This document shows positions 26,233 through 34,127 of a stretch of 64,000 bases of DNA, piece by piece. Position numbers and translations under genes: made by a program. The notes beneath the pieces are model-generated. The model searched no databases, was not told the DNA's origin, and saw nothing but the letters and a program-made list of their open reading frames with translations. How positions within the stretch are numbered: position 1 is the first letter of the stretch; each line of letters starts with the position of its first letter. Source of the DNA: Caballeronia cordobensis (GTDB taxonomy: Bacteria > Pseudomonadota > Gammaproteobacteria > Burkholderiales > Burkholderiaceae); NCBI RefSeq assembly GCF_001544575.2, contig NZ_FCNY02000008.1:248001-312000 (forward strand). Reading direction: 5' to 3'.

Positions 26233-27720
26233 ATGAAGTCCTACGACAAACTCTTTATCGGCGGCCGCTGGGTCGCGCCCGCGAAGAACGGATGTTTCGA
26301 GACCATCGATCCGTGCAGCGAAGAAGTCATCGCGCAGGTGGCCGCGGCCACGGCGGAGGACGTCGATCTCGCGGTCGCGGCCGCGCGCCACGCGTTCGAT
26401 GAAGGTCCGTGGCCGCGCATGAGTGGCGTCCAACGCGGCGCGGTGTTGCGGCGTATCGGCAAAGGCATTCGCGCCCGTCTCGACGAACTGGCGAAACTTG
26501 AAGTTCGCGACAACGGCAAGCCCTTGCCCGAAGCGCTATGGGACCTCGGCGATGCGGCCGGTTGCTTCGAGTACTACGCGGGTCTCGCCGAACGACTCGA
26601 TGCGCACACGGAGACGCCCGTCGCGCTGTCCGACGATCGTTTCAGTTCCATAGCGCGCAAAGAGCCGGTCGGCGTGGCGGGTGCCATCATCCCGTGGAAC
26701 TTTCCGATGCTGATGGCGGCGTGGAAGGTCGCGCCCGCACTGGCGGCAGGTTGCACGATGGTGCTCAAGCCGTCGGAGCTCACGCCGCTGACCGCGCTGG
26801 AGCTCGCCGATATCGCCGCCGCCGCGGAACTGCCCGCGGGCGTGCTCAACGTGATCACGGGTCTCGGCCCCGACGCCGGCGCGCCGCTGAGCGAACACCC
26901 GGGCATCGACAAGCTGGCGTTCACCGGCAGCGTGCCGACCGGCAGCCGCATCATGCAGGCCGCCGCCCGCGACATCAAGAACGTGAGTCTGGAACTCGGC
27001 GGCAAGTCGCCATTCATCGTGTTCGATGACAGCGATATCGACGCCGCGGTCGAATGGATCATGTTCGGCATCTTCTGGAATCAGGGCGAGGTGTGCTCGG
27101 CAACGTCGCGCGTGCTCGTGCAACGCGGCATCTACGATCGGCTGGTCACGCGCCTCGAGGAAGAAACGCGCAAGATCACGATCGGCAACGGACTGGACGA
27201 GGGCGTGTTGCTCGGGCCGCTCGTGAGCCGCGGGCAATACGACAAGGTGCGGGCGGCGGTCGCGCGCGGGCGCGAGGAGGGCGCGCGGCTCGTGACCGGC
27301 GGCGAGCGGCCGGCGCATCTCGACCGGGGTTATTTCATGACGCCCGTCGTGTTTGCCGACGTGCCGGAGCAGAGCTGGATCTGGCAGGAAGAAGTCTTCG
27401 GGCCCGTGGTCTGCATTCGCCCGTTCGAGGACGAAGCCGAAGCCGTCCGCTCGGCCAATGACTCGCGCTTCGGTCTGGCTGCTGCGGTCATGTCACGTGA
27501 CATGGCGCGTTGCGAGCGCGTTGCGCGCAGGTTGCGGGCGGGCATCGTATGGATCAACTGTTCGCAGCCCACGTTCACCGAAGCCCCGTGGGGCGGCTAC
27601 AAGCAGAGCGGCATCGGCCGGGAACTGGGCGAGTGGGGCTTGAACAACTATCTCGAAGTGAAACAGATCACGCGCTACGAGAGCGACAAGCCGTGGGCCT
27701 GGTACATGAAATCGCGATGA
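26233..27720 (+). CDS. NAD(P)-dependent aldehyde dehydrogenase
   Basis: 495 aa. Active-site Cys288 (NQGEVCSATSR), Glu254 (LELGGKSP) and Asn156 (IPWNFP) are all present, with NAD-site FTGSVPTGSRI. The ATG at 26233 has AAGGG upstream. Overall it looks like the betaine-aldehyde/gamma-aminobutyraldehyde branch, but its pairing with the DHDPS-family gene suggests 2-oxoglutarate semialdehyde or a similar aldehyde. It starts 22 bp after that gene. Confidence 0.9.
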   Translation: MKSYDKLFIGGRWVAPAKNGCFETIDPCSEEVIAQVAAATAEDVDLAVAAARHAFDEGPWPRMSGVQRGAVLRRIGKGIRARLDELAKLEVRDNGKPLPEALWDLGDAAGCFEYYAGLAERLDAHTETPVALSDDRFSSIARKEPVGVAGAIIPWNFPMLMAAWKVAPALAAGCTMVLKPSELTPLTALELADIAAAAELPAGVLNVITGLGPDAGAPLSEHPGIDKLAFTGSVPTGSRIMQAAARDIKNVSLELGGKSPFIVFDDSDIDAAVEWIMFGIFWNQGEVCSATSRVLVQRGIYDRLVTRLEEETRKITIGNGLDEGVLLGPLVSRGQYDKVRAAVARGREEGARLVTGGERPAHLDRGYFMTPVVFADVPEQSWIWQEEVFGPVVCIRPFEDEAEAVRSANDSRFGLAAAVMSRDMARCERVARRLRAGIVWINCSQPTFTEAPWGGYKQSGIGRELGEWGLNNYLEVKQITRYESDKPWAWYMKSR

Positions 27721-27773
27721 TAAACTCGAAGCCGCGCCCGTCTCTCCGGGCTTTCGACGAATGTGGTGAAAGA

Positions 27774-28520
27774 ATGGCCAAAGGAACGGCGAAAGCCGCG
27801 ACGAGCAAGCAGACGAACGATGCGGGCGAGCGGCCGGAGGCCGGCGTGCGCCGACACGGCGGGCGTTACATCTACGAAGAACTGCGCAAGCAGATTCTCA
27901 CGCTGAAGCTCAAACCGGGCGCCCCCCTCGACGAAATTTCGCTCGCCGAGCAGTTCGGGCTGTCGCGCTCGCCAGTGCGGGATGCGCTGGCGCGCCTCGT
28001 CAGCGAAGGCCTCGTCACCATTCTGCCGAATCGCACGACGCTCGTGACGCCGTTCGAAATCGAAGAATTCCCCAAGTACATTTCCGCGCTCGATCTCATT
28101 CAACGCGCCGTGAGCCGCCTTGCCGCCATTCATCGCTCTGAGGCGGACCTCGTGCGCATCCGGCAAGCCGACGAAGCCTATATGCGAGCGGTGGAGAGCG
28201 GGGATCTCCAGGCCATGTCGGAGACGAACAAGGCGTTTCACATGGTCATCGCGCACGCCGCGAACAATCCTTACTTCGTGGGCTATTACGAGCGTCTGCT
28301 GGGCGAGGGCCAGCGTTTGATTCATTTGCACTTCGACTTCACGGTGAGCTCGCCGAGCGCGACGAAGCTGGGCCGCGATCATGAGGAGCTGATCAGGGCC
28401 ATCGAAAAGAAAGAAGCCGATCGTGCCGAGCGGCTTGCTCACGAACATACGATGCTGTTCCAGAAGCGCTTTCTGGATTACATGCGCCAAAACATGACGG
28501 AATCCATGGTGCTGGTCTAG
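27774..28520 (+). CDS. GntR family regulator, FCD subfamily
   Basis: 248 aa from the ATG at 27774 (GGTGAAAGA upstream). HTH DEISLAEQFGLSRSPVRDALARLVSEGL at about residues 47-74 and an FCD domain (FHMVIAHAANNPYF, DHEELIRAIEKKE). Paralogue of the regulator at 4464-5207, with shared LPNR and ALDLIQR segments. It closes the DHDPS/aldehyde dehydrogenase unit and is the natural candidate to bind the 22-bp dyad upstream of it. Confidence 0.88.
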   Translation: MAKGTAKAATSKQTNDAGERPEAGVRRHGGRYIYEELRKQILTLKLKPGAPLDEISLAEQFGLSRSPVRDALARLVSEGLVTILPNRTTLVTPFEIEEFPKYISALDLIQRAVSRLAAIHRSEADLVRIRQADEAYMRAVESGDLQAMSETNKAFHMVIAHAANNPYFVGYYERLLGEGQRLIHLHFDFTVSSPSATKLGRDHEELIRAIEKKEADRAERLAHEHTMLFQKRFLDYMRQNMTESMVLV

Positions 28521-28821
28521 GCCCTTCGCTCAATGCGCTGTGGATGAAGAAGTAACGTTAGCTGATTATGTTAGTTTTCCTAACGTTTGTTGGGAGTTCA
28601 TCCACTCGCAAAAGGTGCTCATCGTGCGGTCTTCCATACCTGATCTTCCCGACTCTTGCCGCGCACTACGTGAACGTTCGAACCTTTCTCGCGTTGCTCA
28701 GCACGATCGTGCTGCCGCATTGATGAGACGAATTGACCGTATTTGAGAAACCAGGACCTGACGCGAACTCCCGCGCTGCGCAATAAATATTCCCGTGTTC
28801 AATCAACCGGGAGACACGGCG
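28521..28821. promoter_or_regulatory. Leader of the toxin operon
   Basis: A 301-bp gap without a supported gene. It holds an inverted repeat (28554-28561 AACGTTAG with 28580-28587 CTAACGTT) and a third AACGTT at about 28673. A TTGACC element lies at 28734-28739 and an AT-rich AATAAATATT before the gene at about 28781-28790. No promoter can be fixed with confidence. Confidence 0.4.
28554..28587. repeat. Inverted repeat in the toxin operon leader
   Basis: Eight-base arms AACGTTAG and CTAACGTT separated by 18 bases, lying in the only AT-rich patch of the leader. Possibly a regulator site for the toxin operon, or the end region of the preceding gene's transcript. Confidence 0.4.
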
Positions 28822-30003
28822 GTGAATACCCAAACTATTCCCGGCAGCGCCGGCATGAGCGCGTTGCCGCTGATCGTCGCAGTCGAAGACCTGGCCGGCG
28901 CCGCGTATCTCGGCCAGATGCGCGCCCTGGTCGTACAACGGCAGGCTGCTCTCGGGCGCTTCTTCGCGGATCCGGCGGCGTCGGCACAGATCGAGGCCGC
29001 GCAAGCCGATCTCCGCCGGCATGTCACGCATTACCTCGACCGCCTGATTCCCGAATCGATCGGCATGGTGACCACCTTCGAGCATGCGAAGACGCTCGTC
29101 GTGTCGGTGCGCCAGGAACTCGGCGCGCGCCCCGACGACGATGCATCGAAGGAGGTGCGCGCAGCGCTGATAACCGAGTTCGACAAGGCGCTATCCGATG
29201 CCGACGAAGCGCGCCGTCTCGTCAGCCGGGAGCTTCAGTCGGTGACCGGAACGGTCGGCACGCTGACACGCATCATCGACGAGTACGGCAGGCAGTTGCA
29301 GGAGGGCGAACGCGGCCGCCTCGCCGTGCTCGAAACGGATATTGCCGCCGCCAGTAAGGGCATGACCGACGCGGTCGAGCAGACCGTCAAGTCCGGGCGC
29401 AAGATCGGCGCGCAGGTCAAGAAACTCGTGACCTGGATCATGTCGCTGTTCGGCGCGAGCGGCGACGCCGACGATACGCCGAAGGACAAGCAAGACGACG
29501 GCGACAAGGACAAGGACAAGCCGGAAGGCGAGAAGAACAAGACCGAAAAAAAGAGCAGGCGGCCCGCACTCAAGGATCCCGGCGAACCCTTCCCCGGCGA
29601 AACCATCGGCGAGATCTCGGATGAGACCTCCACCGCGCTCGCCTCGACGAGCGACCTCAACCGCCACGCAGCGAAGCTGGAAAAGCTTTACGTCGAACTC
29701 TACACGCTGCACGCCGCCCTCGGCGCCGCCGTGCTCATCAAGCAGCAGGGAATCGACTACCTCAACGCCGTCAAGCAGCTCGACGAAAGCACGGCCGATG
29801 TGAGCGCTGCCTGGAAGACACTCGCCGGCGCATGCAGGGAAGCCGGCAGCCTCGCTGCGCAAACGTTTGACGCGAGCTGGGAACAGCTGGAGCGGCGCAT
29901 CGGCTGGATCAGGGACTCGCTGACCGGAGGATCGGCGGGCATTCCACAACTTGCGCGCAAGGACAACGTCGTTCCGATCCATCAACCAGGAGAAGGCTCA
30001 TGA
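28822..30003 (+). CDS. Alpha-helical pore-forming toxin component, charged-head type (A-like)
   Basis: 393 aa from the GTG at 28822 (GGGAG eight bases upstream; a GTG at 28795 would add nine residues). No signal peptide. Two long predicted helical, heptad-rich halves (about residues 20-200 and 270-380) flank an amphipathic stretch (KKLVTWIMSLFG, about 200-211) and then a highly charged low-complexity Lys/Asp segment (about 213-257). That long-helix, head-domain, long-helix plan matches HBL/NHE/XaxA-type proteins. First of three such genes; its stop overlaps the next start in ATGA. The family is inferred from architecture and context. Confidence 0.65.
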   Translation: MNTQTIPGSAGMSALPLIVAVEDLAGAAYLGQMRALVVQRQAALGRFFADPAASAQIEAAQADLRRHVTHYLDRLIPESIGMVTTFEHAKTLVVSVRQELGARPDDDASKEVRAALITEFDKALSDADEARRLVSRELQSVTGTVGTLTRIIDEYGRQLQEGERGRLAVLETDIAAASKGMTDAVEQTVKSGRKIGAQVKKLVTWIMSLFGASGDADDTPKDKQDDGDKDKDKPEGEKNKTEKKSRRPALKDPGEPFPGETIGEISDETSTALASTSDLNRHAAKLEKLYVELYTLHAALGAAVLIKQQGIDYLNAVKQLDESTADVSAAWKTLAGACREAGSLAAQTFDASWEQLERRIGWIRDSLTGGSAGIPQLARKDNVVPIHQPGEGS

Positions 30004-31133
30004 GCGATACAGCAAAGGCGCCGGATACGTTCGAGGCGAGCATCGACGGGCAGCGCGAGAAGGTCAAGGCGCAAGCTGCCGCCGGTTTGATCCTGCAGGC
30101 GCATTGCATGAGTGTGGAAGCCCAGCCTCTCGTCAGCTTCGAAGGGGTCGAGAAGCTGGAAGCCGTCAAGGTCCGGGCCAACAATGCGCTGGGCGTGGCG
30201 AAGGCCCATGCAAGGAACTATCTCGACGTCATCCAGCCGAGGATCATCACGACTTTCACGAGCATCGAGGAGTACTTCCTTCTGCAGCGCACGGTGACCG
30301 AGGCGCTCGTGGACATTCAGTCCCGCGAGGATGCCAAGACCATCATCCGGCTGCTTCAGGAACGGGTTGCCGAGTTCAAGACGCAGTCGGTTTCGAACCG
30401 CACCGCGCTGGAAACGCTGCGCACGAATCTCTCGGAAGACCAGTCCGCCTTCAAAGGCATCACGATCGAACTGACCGGTCTGCTCGAAGGCGACAAGGGC
30501 GTGCTGGCGGACATCACAGGGCAGTTGTCGTCGATCGACGGGAAGATCGCGGGCGCGGCCGTGGGCGTCGCACTGGGCGGCCTCGCCGTGATCGCCGGCG
30601 GCATCATGTTCGTGGTTGGGGCGTTCACGTCGTTCGTGACGGGCGGCGCGGCGGTGGCGTTGTGCGTGGCGGGCGGGGCGGTCATCGGCACGGGCGCGGC
30701 GGCGGTCGCGGGTTCGTCCATCGCGCTGGGCGGGCTGCTCAACATGAAGAGCGACTTGCTCGTGCGCGAGGCGAAATTGAAGAACGAAGTAAAGCTCGTG
30801 AACGGCATGATGAGCGGCTTCGGTTCGCTGGCATCCAGCGCGGCGGCCGCTCAGGACAGCGCGCAGTCGATGGCCAATGCATGGGGCTTCATGGGCGATC
30901 ACCTCGAATCGCTCTACGGCAACCTGGACAAGGGCAAAACCGACAACGCCATGCTCCGCAAGATCTTCCTCGCAGCGGCGGAAAAATCGGTGGCTCCGAT
31001 CGAGCGCGATGTAGCGATCATCAGAGACCAGATGACGGCGCCGCACTACCAGCAGGATGTCTCGGGCCCGCGCGTCGGCGACGCCGTCATCCAGGCCGCG
31101 CAGAAAGAAGAAGCAAAGCGACTCGCAGCGTGA
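30000..31133 (+). CDS. Alpha-helical pore-forming toxin component, hydrophobic-head type (B-like, HBL/NHE family)
   Basis: 377 aa, no signal peptide. Long helices at about 15-180 and 248-360 surround a 65-residue glycine/alanine-rich hydrophobic hairpin (about 183-247, e.g. GLAVIAGGIMFVVGAF), the membrane-inserting head typical of Bacillus HBL-B/NheA-type and AhlB proteins. ATG overlaps the previous stop; RBS AGGAGAAG. In tripartite alpha-PFTs this component enters the membrane first. The strongest of the three family calls. Confidence 0.75.
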   Translation: MSDTAKAPDTFEASIDGQREKVKAQAAAGLILQAHCMSVEAQPLVSFEGVEKLEAVKVRANNALGVAKAHARNYLDVIQPRIITTFTSIEEYFLLQRTVTEALVDIQSREDAKTIIRLLQERVAEFKTQSVSNRTALETLRTNLSEDQSAFKGITIELTGLLEGDKGVLADITGQLSSIDGKIAGAAVGVALGGLAVIAGGIMFVVGAFTSFVTGGAAVALCVAGGAVIGTGAAAVAGSSIALGGLLNMKSDLLVREAKLKNEVKLVNGMMSGFGSLASSAAAAQDSAQSMANAWGFMGDHLESLYGNLDKGKTDNAMLRKIFLAAAEKSVAPIERDVAIIRDQMTAPHYQQDVSGPRVGDAVIQAAQKEEAKRLAA

Positions 31134-31169
31134 CCCTGAACGTCATCCAACTATTCGGAGGAACCCCGA

Positions 31170-31967
31170 ATGTGGCAGAGCATGAAACAGCGGCTCGACG
31201 AGGTCGTCGCCGAAGCCGCCACCTTGCCCGACTCGTCCGACGCAATCAGGGACGCCAAGCAGCACATCGCGCAATTGCCGGCCGGCGCGGCCAATCTCCT
31301 GCAATTGCAGGCCCGCGTCCTTGACCATGTCGCGAACGCCAAGGGCAGCACGGCCAGGGCATTGCTCGCGGCAACCGTCGAAAGCCCCGACATGAAGCAG
31401 CAACTCGCGACCTACGCGAACACGATGAAGGTCGATGTGGACGCGATCATCAGCGACATTCAGGAAGCGGGCACCCGCATCTCCCGCCGTCGCGCGGTGA
31501 TGGGCGAAGACGCGGCGCGGCTGAGCGCGGTTGCGATGGACGCTCGCGCGCGCCTGAAGGTGCTGGAACAGCGCCGCCAGGAGCTGGATGTCAAGGCGCG
31601 CGAACTACGCGACCGTTCGGTCTGGACGTGGCTGTTTCTGCCCGCCAAGGCGATCGACGAACTCGTGTCCGCGATCCAGCACGGGAAGTCCACCGAGGCC
31701 GCGCTCGAAGATGCGCTGCGCCAGATCGGCGATGCCCAGCGCGAAGCGTCCGGTCACATCCGCAGCTATGACATCTGCACCAATCTTTCTGAAACGCTCA
31801 AGCAGCTCGCCGCGGGCATCCAGAGTGTGGCGAACAAGCTCGAGTATCTGAAAGGCTACATGAGCAGTCAGGAGAGCATGGCAAGCCTTGCGGCGGCCAG
31901 CTCGGCGCAGGTGTGTCTCAAGACCGTTCTGGGATTGCTGAGCGTCATCGAAACCGAAGCGGCCTGA
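31170..31967 (+). CDS. Alpha-helical pore-forming toxin component, short-tongue type (C-like)
   Basis: 265 aa, no signal peptide. Mostly long amphipathic helices with a short hydrophobic tongue near the middle (SVWTWLFLPAKAIDEL, about residues 150-165) and a second hydrophobic patch at the C-terminus (VCLKTVLGLLSVIE). This is the pattern of AhlC/SmhC or XaxB-type subunits with a small head. RBS GGAGG; 36 bp after the B-like gene. Individually weak, but convincing as the third helical protein in the operon. Confidence 0.62.
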   Translation: MWQSMKQRLDEVVAEAATLPDSSDAIRDAKQHIAQLPAGAANLLQLQARVLDHVANAKGSTARALLAATVESPDMKQQLATYANTMKVDVDAIISDIQEAGTRISRRRAVMGEDAARLSAVAMDARARLKVLEQRRQELDVKARELRDRSVWTWLFLPAKAIDELVSAIQHGKSTEAALEDALRQIGDAQREASGHIRSYDICTNLSETLKQLAAGIQSVANKLEYLKGYMSSQESMASLAAASSAQVCLKTVLGLLSVIETEAA

Positions 31968-31996
31968 GCGCGTTCACTTCACCACTGGAGGTCATC

Positions 31997-32581
31997 ATGC
32001 TGATGTTTTTTGGCAAGCCGAAGGGAAAGAATACGGATAACGACGAAAATGCATCGCGTGCGGCACGTCTCAAGATCCTGCGCGAGAGCTTCTATGCGTG
32101 GAAGAAATGGCCCGAGTTCGCGCCGGACAACACCCGGTTCCAGACGGTGCCCATCCAGCTTCTTCTCAACGAAAAGAAGAAACTGAAGGAATATGGCGAC
32201 AACGCCAAAATTGTCGTCCTGAACGCGCATGGTTCGTCGCGCACCTTCAATGGCTATGACGGCAGCGAGGTCGCGGAGATGCTGGTGACGCTCGGCATCA
32301 AGGAAGCCGGGACGAAGGAAATCTGGGTTGCGGCATGCGACGTCGGTCATCAGACACAGGACAACAGCAGTGCCGAGCCGTTCGCGACGGATCTGCTGCG
32401 TCAGTTGCGGCAACGCGATGTCGATCCGAGCGTCTACGCGCCGCGCGGCATGCTCACTTACCGCGACCCGACGCGCAAAGTAGTCGGGAACGAGTCGGTG
32501 CTGGTCTACGGCCGGTCGGTCATTCGCAGCCCCGAGCGCGAATATCCGTTCAGCGAAGGCTGGGTGCTGGCGCATCCCTGA
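31997..32581 (+). CDS. Small clan-CD (caspase/C80-like) peptidase candidate linked to the toxin operon
   Basis: 194 aa from the ATG at 31997 (GGAGG upstream). A hydrophobic strand followed by His-Gly (IVVLNAHGSS, His78) and a second hydrophobic strand followed by Ala-Cys (EIWVAACDVG, Cys114) reproduce the order and spacing of the catalytic dyad in clan CD cysteine peptidases, including the C80 domains that process MARTX and clostridial toxins. No signal peptide or membrane segment. It follows the third toxin gene by 29 bp, so it is probably in the operon. It could mature the toxin, act as an effector, or be inactive; activity is untested. Confidence 0.6.
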   Translation: MLMFFGKPKGKNTDNDENASRAARLKILRESFYAWKKWPEFAPDNTRFQTVPIQLLLNEKKKLKEYGDNAKIVVLNAHGSSRTFNGYDGSEVAEMLVTLGIKEAGTKEIWVAACDVGHQTQDNSSAEPFATDLLRQLRQRDVDPSVYAPRGMLTYRDPTRKVVGNESVLVYGRSVIRSPEREYPFSEGWVLAHP

Positions 32582-32589
32582 CGCGGACG

Positions 32590-33087
32590 TCAGTCAGGCG
32601 CGATGCGTTCCATCCACAGGGCGAGCATCCGGGCGCGAAACTCGCCCGGGCTCGTGCCGATTTCGCGCCTGAAGCACCGGTTGAAGGTTCGTACGTCTTC
32701 GAAGCCGCAGCGATAGGCGAGCGTTTCGATCGGGACATTGAAGGGTGGCGCGGCGAGCAGGGTGCAGACGAGTTGCAGACGCATCATGCGGATCACACCG
32801 GCGACGGTCTGATTGCGCTGCGCGAAGGCACGATAGACCGTGGGTCTCGAGCAGCGCACCGCCGCCACCACGAAATTCACCGTCAATGAAAAATCGCGCA
32901 GATGCTCCTGAATGATCGTGCAGGCCTGCCGGTATACCCAGTCGAGCGTCTGCCGCGCGGAGGGATGCTCCGTGCGCGGCGCTTTGTCGATCTGGGCGAT
33001 GAGGCGCAGAAAGCAGCCACGGCCGGGCGCGCTCATGACGCACAGGTCAATGTCCGGTCTCGGCTGGCCCGTTGCTGGGACGACCAT
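32590..33087 (-). CDS. Short AraC-type regulator
   Basis: 165 aa. The C-terminal half is a normal AraC DNA-binding domain: first HTH around NFVVAAVRCSRPTVYRAF and the signature FNVPIETLAYRCGFEDVRTFNRCFRREIGTSPGEFR. Only about 55 residues precede it, so the usual ligand-binding domain is missing. It may be a naturally short regulator or the remnant of a longer gene. It converges with the toxin operon (8 bp gap), so it may control it from the other strand, but that is only positional inference. Confidence 0.8.
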   Translation of the reverse strand: MVVPATGQPRPDIDLCVMSAPGRGCFLRLIAQIDKAPRTEHPSARQTLDWVYRQACTIIQEHLRDFSLTVNFVVAAVRCSRPTVYRAFAQRNQTVAGVIRMMRLQLVCTLLAAPPFNVPIETLAYRCGFEDVRTFNRCFRREIGTSPGEFRARMLALWMERIAPD

Positions 33088-33330
33088 TCTTCACCCCTTG
33101 TTCGTCTTCCGCGCGGCGGAGCAGGATGCGTCGTGAATGCAAACGATCATTCGATGACATCCGATTGCGCTGCTGACCAGTTCTATGGCATGGCAACGTG
33201 CGATCGGGAAATCACCTGAGCAAAAGGCACTTTAGGAAAAAATGGATGGGGTTGCCAGAGACTTTTTGCGTTGGGGGTGTCTGAGCGCATCAGACGCGGC
33301 CGGCCGCTTCGATTCGTTATCGGAGCATAG

Positions 33331-34092
33331 TCAGTCTCGGTTCAGTGCCTTGACCTGCCGCTTCCAGAGCGTCCAAGGCCTTTCCATCACACCGAGCATC
33401 ATGTCGTTGCTGGCCCTGCCTTCGTCATCGTCGAGATACGTCACCTCGCCGCCCAATGCGATGGCCTGCTGCTGCATTCCGGCGTTGAGCTCCGTGTAGA
33501 TCGCGCGATACACCGCGACCGGCAGCGAAGGGCCCGTCGCCACGAATCCGTGACCGCGCATCAACGCGACGTCGGAGGCGCCGAGCGTCTCGGCCAGCGC
33601 CTTGCCCTGTGCGCTGTTTCGCACCAGCATGTCCGTGCAACCGAAGCAGTGGCGAATGTCGAACACCGGCGAGCCACTCGAAAGAAAGCCGGCCATGTGA
33701 TAGATGGGGCGCAGCCGCGTCGACGATGCCGCGAACGGGATCACCGACGGCGAATGGCTATGCACGACCGCCTGTACGTCGGGCCGGGCACGGTAGATCT
33801 CGGCGTGAATCCACGTTTCCAGATAGCGCTTGCGTGTGTCGCCGTCCACCGGCTGACAATCGAAGTCGAGCGTGAGGATGTCCTCGGGCTGCACCAGTTC
33901 AGGCGCCATCGACTGGGCGATCAGGAAATGCTCGGGATTGCGCGGATCGCGAACGCTCACATGACCGAAGCCATCGAGCACTTCGTGATGCGCGAGGATG
34001 TGGTTCGCCGCGGCGAGATCTTCGAAGAGGCGCGGGATGTCATGCACGTCGTGCGTGGTCGGGGCGGCGATGTAAGGCGTATTCTGGGTCAT
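33331..34092 (-). CDS. Class II aldolase/adducin family protein
   Basis: 253 aa from the ATG at 34092. Zinc-site His residues appear in AVVHSHSPSV and in the C-terminal MRGHG segment; N-terminal LAAANHILAHHEVLDGFGHVSVR is typical of the family (fuculose-1-phosphate aldolase / ribulose-5-phosphate epimerase fold). In catabolic clusters members also act as decarboxylases or aldolases of aromatic or hydroxy-acid intermediates. Cotranscribed with the MFS carrier just upstream (35 bp). Confidence 0.85.
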   Translation of the reverse strand: MTQNTPYIAAPTTHDVHDIPRLFEDLAAANHILAHHEVLDGFGHVSVRDPRNPEHFLIAQSMAPELVQPEDILTLDFDCQPVDGDTRKRYLETWIHAEIYRARPDVQAVVHSHSPSVIPFAASSTRLRPIYHMAGFLSSGSPVFDIRHCFGCTDMLVRNSAQGKALAETLGASDVALMRGHGFVATGPSLPVAVYRAIYTELNAGMQQQAIALGGEVTYLDDDEGRASNDMMLGVMERPWTLWKRQVKALNRD

Positions 34093-34127
34093 GGTGTATA
34101 TCGTTTGGGAATGGAACGAAGACGTGG

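Noticed and set aside
28540..28746. Short frame in the toxin leader
   Set aside because: Starts with GTG, no ribosome-binding site and no recognisable sequence; kept as leader DNA.
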